A DNA stretch of 5,774 nt, taken from assembly GCA_009783525.1 (NCBI GenBank), contig WRDG01000157.1, positions 1 through 5,774 of the forward strand. The letters are read 5' to 3'. Source of the stretch: Defluviitaleaceae bacterium (GTDB lineage: Bacteria > Bacillota > Clostridia > Lachnospirales > WQUN01). The notes below the pieces were generated by a model that worked only from the letters and a program-made list of their open reading frames with translations, was not told where the DNA came from and did not search any database. Below, one piece after another: positions 1-4,174 of the stretch. Position 1 is the stretch's first letter, and the number at the start of each line of letters is the position of its first letter. The translations under genes and the position numbers were made by a program.

Positions 1-318
1 AAACTCTAAAAATTGCAAAAACTCGACCATGTTTGCCGCGGTTTCCGTATTTGTAAATATTACGCCGTCGTTAGCAATTACAATTTTGCCTTTGCCCGAT
101 ATGCGCCATCTGTCCACCGTATACCCTTCCGACGCATACTCCGCCAACCCCCGCTGGTTCACCGGATTCCGAAAATCCCAGTTATGCAGCAGGTTCACCC
201 CGCCAATCCGCCCGGCAAGCCCGTCAATCTTAGTATCCAGCCCGTCAATCTTAGCGTCCAGCCCGTTGAAGTAGTCCGCATCTAATTGCGGCGGCCATTT
301 GTCGTTGTTAAATTGCAT
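1..318 (-). CDS. Tail fibre / putative glycan-binding protein, N-terminal part (3' end outside window)
   Basis: An ATG at 318-316 opens a frame that stays open for 106 codons to the left edge. A GGGGGTGA ribosome site (331-324) lies 5 nt upstream. Residues 13-40 are a run of seven-residue units (LDAKIDG, LDTKIDG, LAGRIGG, with a degenerate unit before them), which suits a short coiled coil for trimerisation. Then comes NLLHNWDFRNPVNQRGLAEY, followed by GYTVDRW (residues 65-71) and alternating strands such as KIVIANDGVIFTNTE. The NLL.N..F..PVNQRG...Y...GYT.DRW pattern is one I recognise from fibre proteins of gut Clostridia prophages, where it starts a jelly-roll, carbohydrate-binding-like module. 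Sugar binding is an inference from that likeness. The protein follows the preceding fibre gene by 12 nt and is probably another receptor-binding component of the same tail. Total length is unknown. Confidence 0.88.
   Translation of the reverse strand, partial: MQFNNDKWPPQLDADYFNGLDAKIDGLDTKIDGLAGRIGGVNLLHNWDFRNPVNQRGLAEYASEGYTVDRWRISGKGKIVIANDGVIFTNTETAANMVEFLQFLEF
199..282 (-). repeat. 21-nt tandem repeat encoding heptads
   Basis: Two 21-nt units at 220-240 and 241-261 differ at only two positions. Diverged units flank them at 199-219 and 262-282. On the coding strand they give LAGRIGG, LDTKIDG, LDAKIDG and DADYFNG. Each unit has a hydrophobic residue at position 5 and Gly at position 7, and three of the four start with Leu. 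The four-residue Leu-to-Ile/Phe spacing fits d and a positions of a coiled coil at the fibre N-terminus. Near-identity of the two central units suggests recent duplication of one heptad. Confidence 0.85.
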
Positions 319-323
319 ATCAA

Positions 324-331
324 TCACCCCC
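324..331 (-). promoter_or_regulatory. Ribosome binding site of the left-edge fibre gene
   Basis: GGGGGTGA lies 5 nt before ATG 318-316. Its first G is also the last base of the TAG stop of the preceding fibre gene. This supports the chosen start and coupled translation. Confidence 0.75.
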
Positions 332-894
332 TACATTAAAACTATGCGTCCGGCGAACGGCGTACCCGCCGCAAGCGTTACGTCGCCGTTCGGTTCTACG
401 CGCACCGTGTAACCCTTCGTCGGCGCGCCCGTTGTTATTTCGTAGCCGTTGTTTATCAGCCGGAAAACCGTTGCCGTAACTTCCGTGCCGCAGCCGTGGG
501 TTTGCGCCGGGATCGTTATTGTGTGGTAGCCGCTTGCTGGTGTCCAGTCTGCTGCGGCGTCGAAGGTTTTGCGGTAAGACAAGGCCGCGCCGCTTGTTTG
601 GATCGTGATCCATGCTTCGCCGTCAAAGTATTGAAGCTCTTCGCCGTCGTAACGCAGGCCGTGCGCACCGTCTGCCGCGGCCGCGGTTTCTTCTTTGTGC
701 GCCGTAAAATCCACCGCGTCCGCTTTGCCGGTTTTTAAGGCGCTTATATCGTCCGCGTTTTGGCCGATGTTTGTTTCGTTTGCGGTAATTGCGGCGTAAA
801 TTTCGATCGCGTCTTCCGGTTGCAGCGAGGTTGCCGCAAGATTGTGCAATACGTTTATTTTCGCGCCTTTGTTGTCAAGGATGAAGTCAGCCAT
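331..894 (-). CDS. Phage tail fibre / tail-tip protein with C-terminal beta domain
   Basis: This 187-residue protein starts at ATG 894-892 inside the end of the preceding gene (ATGGCTGA overlap). The upstream sequence is G-rich (GGGGGCGGGGC) rather than a good ribosome site, so translation is probably coupled. The N-terminus (MADFILDNKGAKINVLHNLA) is followed by a helical stretch, about 30-65, containing ANETNIGQNADDISALKTGK, which could form a trimeric coiled coil. Residues 77-98 (AHGLRYDGEELQYFDGEAW) are a short beta hairpin seen often in Firmicutes prophage fibres. The last 70 residues (HTITIPAQTHGCGTEVTATV, then VEPNGDVTLAAG, then FAGRIVLM) match a small C-terminal beta domain I know from many phage fibre proteins. 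It probably forms part of the receptor-binding tip. It is short for a fibre and has no enzymatic motif. The stop TAG at 333-331 lies 12 nt from the next start and touches that gene's ribosome site. Confidence 0.85.
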   Translation of the reverse strand: MADFILDNKGAKINVLHNLAATSLQPEDAIEIYAAITANETNIGQNADDISALKTGKADAVDFTAHKEETAAAADGAHGLRYDGEELQYFDGEAWITIQTSGAALSYRKTFDAAADWTPASGYHTITIPAQTHGCGTEVTATVFRLINNGYEITTGAPTKGYTVRVEPNGDVTLAAGTPFAGRIVLM

Positions 895-1189
895 TTGCCC
901 CGCCCCCGTCGCGCAAACGGATGTTTAAAAATTTGCCGTGCCTGTCGATAATTTTTTCTTTGAAGTCGATGTTTGTAAAACCTTCGTGCTCGTCGATCAC
1001 CGCGCCGTTTTCAAGCACAAAAAAACGCCCGAGCGAATCCGGCGTCAAGTTGTCCCATAATGTTTGAACGTTGTCGGTAAGTGTTGCGCGGATCGTGATC
1101 TGTGTTGTGCCGTCCATTGTGTTGAAAGATTTTTGGACGCTTTCGACGGAAAAAATCACGCCGCCGTCAAGTTGTACCTGTAAAGACAT
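887..1189 (-). CDS. Hypothetical small phage tail-region protein (100 aa)
   Basis: I do not recognise a named family. The 100-residue protein starts at ATG 1189-1187 behind the best ribosome site in the window (AAGGAGGTG, 6-nt spacer) and ends at TGA 889-887, overlapping the next start by 8 nt. The sequence suggests mostly beta structure. VQLDGGVIFSVESVQKSF is followed by an ITIRATL strand and a short helix around QTLWDNLTPDSLG. Further strands, FFVLENGAVIDEHEGF and KFLNIRLRDGG, close the protein. There is no signal peptide, membrane segment, Cys or evident catalytic motif. Its place between a DUF1617-like gene and a fibre gene, with strong predicted translation, fits a small structural or assembly protein of the tail tip. 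The same general plan, a small beta protein with a charged turn and a C-terminal IRLR-like strand, occurs among unnamed prophage tail proteins. That resemblance is weak evidence. Confidence 0.8.
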   Translation of the reverse strand: MSLQVQLDGGVIFSVESVQKSFNTMDGTTQITIRATLTDNVQTLWDNLTPDSLGRFFVLENGAVIDEHEGFTNIDFKEKIIDRHGKFLNIRLRDGGGANG

Positions 1190-1192
1190 AGT

Positions 1193-1555
1193 TTACACCT
1201 CCTTGAAATTTACAAACGGCGAGAGGTTTGCAACGTCGCCTGCCGTTAATTTTATTCCGCTGTCGAACGCGAGCGTGAACGGCGCGGCGGCCGCCTGCGC
1301 CTCAACGGCAAGCAGCTCATTCATGCGGCGGGTGTACTCCGCCGCGTTTTCCGCGGGGATTGTAGCCGTGCCGTCATCGTTTACCGTGCCGGTTTCCGAA
1401 ACGATTGCGCGGGCTTGTTCGTTGAAAAAATCTATTTCCGGGCTTAGCGCGGCGGTCAGTTTGTGCAGCGCGTAGGCGGTTTTAATATCCAGCTCTACTG
1501 CGGTCAGCTTGTTTAAAGCCGGAACCGCGTCCATTATTTGGCGGAGCGTCGGCAT
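1193..1555 (-). CDS. Small phage protein, DUF1617-like, function unknown
   Basis: This 120-residue protein starts at ATG 1555-1553, preceded by AGAAAGGA (1573-1566) with a 10-nt spacer. The N-terminal half is helical: IMDAVPALNKLTAVELDIKT followed by AYALHKLTAALSPEIDFFNE and an Ala/Glu-rich stretch. A short turn (SETGTVNDDGTATIP) follows, then a second helix, AAEYTRRMNELLAVEAQ. The end is KLTAGDVANLSPFVNF. The PALNKL, then helix with FxEQ, then DDGTATIP, then NELL, then DVANLSPF layout matches my memory of the DUF1617 family of Gram-positive phages, which has no established function. It follows the hub gene after 46 nt, the largest gap in the window. Its last codons (AAG GAG GTG) double as the ribosome site of the next gene. 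A structural, accessory or chaperone role at the tail tip is possible but not shown. The family assignment is from memory and moderate. Confidence 0.8.
   Translation of the reverse strand: MPTLRQIMDAVPALNKLTAVELDIKTAYALHKLTAALSPEIDFFNEQARAIVSETGTVNDDGTATIPAENAAEYTRRMNELLAVEAQAAAAPFTLAFDSGIKLTAGDVANLSPFVNFKEV
1196..1204 (-). promoter_or_regulatory. Strong ribosome binding site inside the upstream coding sequence
   Basis: The coding strand reads AAGGAGGTG then TAAACT then ATG. The nine-base site is a full match to the Shine-Dalgarno consensus, and the spacer is 6 nt. The same bases encode the final Lys-Glu-Val of the DUF1617-like protein, so terminating ribosomes finish on top of the next gene's start site. 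Confidence 0.9.
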
Positions 1556-1565
1556 GTGTTTGATG

Positions 1566-1573
1566 TCCTTTCT
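1566..1573 (-). promoter_or_regulatory. Ribosome binding site of the DUF1617-like gene
   Basis: AGAAAGGA lies 10 nt before ATG 1555-1553, in the 46-nt gap after the hub gene. I see no hairpin plus T-run terminator and no convincing promoter in that gap, so the gene is probably on the same transcript. Confidence 0.65.
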
Positions 1574-1601
1574 GTGCGGCGGTGGTAAAAATCGGACGGC
1601 C

Positions 1602-3794
1602 TTACGATGATGTTAAACCGTACATGAACAGGACGTCCGCCAATTCGTTGACCGCTCTTGCGATTTGCGGTTCCGTTGCCGTATTTGGATTTAAATATGA
1701 AACGCCTCCGCGCCGGGTTACCGGGGTTTTGCCGAAAAATCCGAGCCGACCGTTAAATGTACATATGTCTACCCAAGCGTACGCGCCGTAGCCAATATAT
1801 GTATTTGAATCGTTGTTGCCGATGTAAACGTTGCTGCCCGTGCCGATGCCGATGCGCGTTGTGCTGCTTGCGTTCTCGCCGAAACGCGAAATTCCGTTAA
1901 CGGTCAAATCGCCCTGCACCCGCGCGTCTCTTACATGAAGCCATCTCCACGGCGTATTCGATTCGCCCAAATATCCGACGTCGGACGCACTCCACGGTCC
2001 TAAGAAAAAATTCCCGGTTCTGTCCCAAAAATACATTCTGTTATTCGACGGCAATCCAAATAGTATTTCATGTTTCGCCGCCAAATTTATTTTTTCGCCG
2101 TATACATATGTAATGCCGTTATTTACGTCATAATCCCCGATGGTTAAATTCGTGGCCCGGATCTTCATTGTTGCCGGCTTGCGGATGTTCGTGCCGCCGG
2201 TCGGGTCGTCGCCTATGAATATGTTCGGGTTGGTGTCCGCGCCGGTCGCGCCTATGATGCGGTAATTGCCGTAGAATATCGAGTTTACCGTAAGGGAACC
2301 GGCGATTATGTTGCCGCCGTTTATGCTTGTTTGCCCCGGCGCCGAAAGCGCGTTAAACGTAACATAACCCGTCAGATTGATATTATCCGCAACAAGCTGA
2401 ATGGAACGTGGCGTCATTTGGAAGTTGCTTGCGGACGTGCCGCTTGCCACTATCCAATCGACCTTGCCCGCCGTCTGCGTCAGCTGCGAATAATCGGAGT
2501 TGGCTTGCAAAAATAAATTAAATTGGCTTGCAGTAAGGGTCAGCTCGCTTGTAAGCGTGTTTTTTGTTTCCGTAATTATCCCGTCAACGTCAGCTATGCT
2601 GTAATATTCGTTTGACAGTTTTAATGTAAACTTGTCCAGCGTCAGCGAAATTTCGGCAAACTTTTGCTCCGTTACCGCCGTTTTGCGCATGGCCGCCTGC
2701 GCCTGTGTGCCCTCGAACCCAAACTCGCGGGCGGTGTCGCCGGCTGTAGGCGCGTCGATGTCGAAGAACATGCTTGACCGCATATGCAGCGCCCAAATGT
2801 TGCACCGCTCGCCGTGCAGGTCAAACGGGTCGCCTATTTCCGCGGCGGGGTCGATGTCCGCGCTTTGGACGTTGTACGGGTAATAGCTGTAGGCGCTGAT
2901 CTTCTTCAAAACACTTTCCGTTATATCCTGCGTAGCGAAGGGGTTGAAAATTTCAAGGCTTGTTTCGCCGCTGCCCGCTTCGTAAAATTCGCCTTCTTCG
3001 TTTATTACGAAAAACAGTTTGTCGAACCGCCGCGTTTCGACGTTTGATTTTTTCTTGATGTTTCCGCTTTTGAGTTCGAACAGCGGCGCATTGTTTTCCG
3101 GCACGACCAGCCGCAGTAAGCCTTCGTCCGTAATAATAAAATTGCCGCCGTGTCCGGAGGCAATGTAGCCCAAAACGTTTCGCATGGTCGCCTTTATCGG
3201 GTGTTGGTTAAGCATAAACCCGGGGTCGATCCGGCTTTGCGGGTCGATCACGAAACCGCAGGCTGTACAGATGTAGTCAAGCGCGGTATGCACCGGCATG
3301 GGGAAGTCTGCAAACAGCATTTCGCCGTCCAAAAACGGCCGCTCCGCAAACAGCATACGGTCGTAGCACTCGAGCGCGAGACGGTTGTCCGTATATTTTC
3401 GGCTGTCGACGTAAAACGCGCCGAACGAGTACCAATCCGTCGCGCCGCGATGTGCTTCAATCAACTGCAGCCCGTCCGCGTCTTTTAAATACAAGCCGTC
3501 CGCGTCCCGTAATTTTATTTTTACGCTGTCCGGCTGCACCAAACGCGCTTGCAGATCCACGCGCGCGTTTTTTGGTATTGCTGTCCCTTCGCGCGGGTAA
3601 ATGGTAAGGTCGAGCCGTGCGGCAGCGCAAACGCCGATGGTAAAATCTTTGGCGAAAAGCCGCAGGTCTTTTTTTAGTGCGTATATCTCGCCCGCGCAGT
3701 AAACCTCGCCGTTTATTATCACCCGCTTTTCGTATACGCCGTTAAAATTTTTGTCGGATTGCAAATCATGCCAATCATCGCCGAGGTTACGCAA
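1602..3794 (-). CDS. Tail hub / tail-associated spike protein (phage minor structural protein), TTG start
   Basis: This 730-residue protein closes the tail tip and probably carries a receptor-facing end. Residues 1-330 look like the gp27/Tal hub fold: VYEKRVIINGEVYCAG, FTIGVCAAARLDLTI, WYSFGAFYVDSR (121-132), ALECYDRM, and RNVLGYIASGHGGNFIITDE (205-224). Residues 360-450 form a helical linker with DYSQLTQTAGKVDWIVA. PRSIQLVADNINLTGYVTF and TSINGGNIIAGSLTV (about 462-503) then lead into a beta-rich spike with repeated xIG turns. The C-terminus has LGFFGKTPVTRRGG (684-697) and a terminal helix, NELADVLFMYGL, a recurrent ending of phage fibres. No peptidase, lysozyme or endosialidase-chaperone domain is recognisable. 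TTG 3794-3792 is chosen because an AGGGGGTG site lies 4 nt upstream and the N-terminus aligns with the family. The next in-frame Met would remove most of the first hub domain. The start overlaps the distal-tail gene by 8 nt. Confidence 0.9.
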   Translation of the reverse strand: MRNLGDDWHDLQSDKNFNGVYEKRVIINGEVYCAGEIYALKKDLRLFAKDFTIGVCAAARLDLTIYPREGTAIPKNARVDLQARLVQPDSVKIKLRDADGLYLKDADGLQLIEAHRGATDWYSFGAFYVDSRKYTDNRLALECYDRMLFAERPFLDGEMLFADFPMPVHTALDYICTACGFVIDPQSRIDPGFMLNQHPIKATMRNVLGYIASGHGGNFIITDEGLLRLVVPENNAPLFELKSGNIKKKSNVETRRFDKLFFVINEEGEFYEAGSGETSLEIFNPFATQDITESVLKKISAYSYYPYNVQSADIDPAAEIGDPFDLHGERCNIWALHMRSSMFFDIDAPTAGDTAREFGFEGTQAQAAMRKTAVTEQKFAEISLTLDKFTLKLSNEYYSIADVDGIITETKNTLTSELTLTASQFNLFLQANSDYSQLTQTAGKVDWIVASGTSASNFQMTPRSIQLVADNINLTGYVTFNALSAPGQTSINGGNIIAGSLTVNSIFYGNYRIIGATGADTNPNIFIGDDPTGGTNIRKPATMKIRATNLTIGDYDVNNGITYVYGEKINLAAKHEILFGLPSNNRMYFWDRTGNFFLGPWSASDVGYLGESNTPWRWLHVRDARVQGDLTVNGISRFGENASSTTRIGIGTGSNVYIGNNDSNTYIGYGAYAWVDICTFNGRLGFFGKTPVTRRGGVSYLNPNTATEPQIARAVNELADVLFMYGLTSS
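3465..3512 (-). repeat. 24-nt tandem duplication in hub gene (LRDADGLY / LKDADGLQ)
   Basis: Residues 95-102 and 103-110 of the hub protein are two copies of an eight-residue unit, L[RK]DADGL[YQ]. At the DNA level, ccgtccgcgtc occurs at 3472-3482 and again at 3496-3506, exactly 24 nt apart. The duplication falls just before the conserved WYSFGAFYVDSR strand of the hub domain, where related proteins have a surface loop. It therefore probably lengthens an exposed hairpin without disturbing the core. Confidence 0.7.
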
Positions 3795-4173
3795 ACGGCA
3801 CCCCCTGCTCTATCATCGTGATGCTTACCGCGTCCCAATAAACTTTGCCGTTTTTTAACCGCGAAACGGTTGCCGGCACGGTGCTTACATAAAACTCGCG
3901 CGTGATCACGCCGCCCTCAAACGGATCTAAAAATTCGACGGGGAAAAATTGCGGCCAAACCGCCGCCAATACCGCTTTTATTTCGTCCGTGTACAGGGCG
4001 CGGGTTTTTACCTCTATCGTGCGCCGCATGATGATCCGCGCGCGCCGAAGCGTGCCGTCTAACATTTCGCCCGCGTCGGAAGAATCGACGTCATTGCGCT
4101 TGATGACTATCCCGCCTTCTGCGGTAAAGGGTAAAAAATTTATGCCGTTTACTGTAAATGTCAGCCGCTCCAT
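3787..4173 (-). CDS. Putative distal tail (Dit-like) protein
   Basis: This 128-residue protein starts at ATG 4173-4171, one base after the tape measure stop (TAATATG), with a GGTGAGG ribosome site at 4187-4181 inside the upstream gene. It opens with MERLTFTVNGINFLPF and has ARIIMRRTIEVKTRAL near residues 45-60. It then has FFPVEFLDPFEGG near 76-88, a REFYVST strand, and a closing WDAVSITMIEQ. I recognise this pattern from short, mostly beta, uncharacterised tail proteins of Clostridia prophages (DUF6711-like), which sit between the tape measure and the hub. Its position matches that of distal tail proteins, which form the ring joining tail tube to tip. At 128 residues it is shorter than classical Dit proteins and would correspond to the N-terminal ring domain only. 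The role is inferred mainly from position and the beta-rich pattern. Its stop codon overlaps the next gene by 8 nt. Confidence 0.75.
   Translation of the reverse strand: MERLTFTVNGINFLPFTAEGGIVIKRNDVDSSDAGEMLDGTLRRARIIMRRTIEVKTRALYTDEIKAVLAAVWPQFFPVEFLDPFEGGVITREFYVSTVPATVSRLKNGKVYWDAVSITMIEQGVPFA
3799..3806 (-). promoter_or_regulatory. Ribosome binding site deciding the TTG start of the hub gene
   Basis: The coding strand reads AGGGGGTG, CCGT, TTG, with the GGGGG core 6 nt from the TTG. It lies within the last codons of the distal-tail gene. No ATG or GTG sits in frame at a comparable distance, which is the main reason for accepting TTG. Confidence 0.75.
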
Positions 4174-4174
4174 A

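Noticed and set aside
13..285. Overlapping plus-strand frames at the left edge with PSILVSSPSILASS-type repeats
   Set aside because: The apparent protein repeat is only the reverse reading of the 21-nt heptad repeat of the minus-strand fibre gene.
320..613. Minus-strand frame of 97 codons inside the fibre gene
   Set aside because: It is an out-of-frame shadow of the 187-residue fibre. Its Arg-rich product (for example RRGLVLPQNLRRRSRL) has no recognisable pattern and no separate ribosome site.
671..686. Palindrome ccgcggccgcgg
   Set aside because: It encodes part of an Ala run (ETAAAADG) in the fibre gene with GC-rich Ala codons. No sign of a binding site or hairpin function.
331..894. Diversity-generating retroelement variable region at a fibre C-terminus
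   Set aside because: No template repeat, no reverse transcriptase and no C-type lectin-like ending are present in the window, and the C-terminus matches an ordinary fibre beta domain.
600..1101. Shared 11-mer ggatcgtgatc at about 600-610 and 1090-1101
   Set aside because: Both copies encode an Ile-Thr-Ile strand in two different genes. Codon reuse is enough to explain it.
1556..1601. Possible terminator or promoter in the 46-nt gap after the hub gene
   Set aside because: No stem-loop followed by a T-run on the coding strand, and no paired -35/-10 elements. The gap is explained by the ribosome site at 1566-1573.
3260..3270. CxxC pair (ICTACG) in the hub domain as a possible metal site
   Set aside because: Only one pair is present, with no second Cys/His pair near it. 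The position corresponds to a helix in the hub fold, so a zinc site is unlikely.
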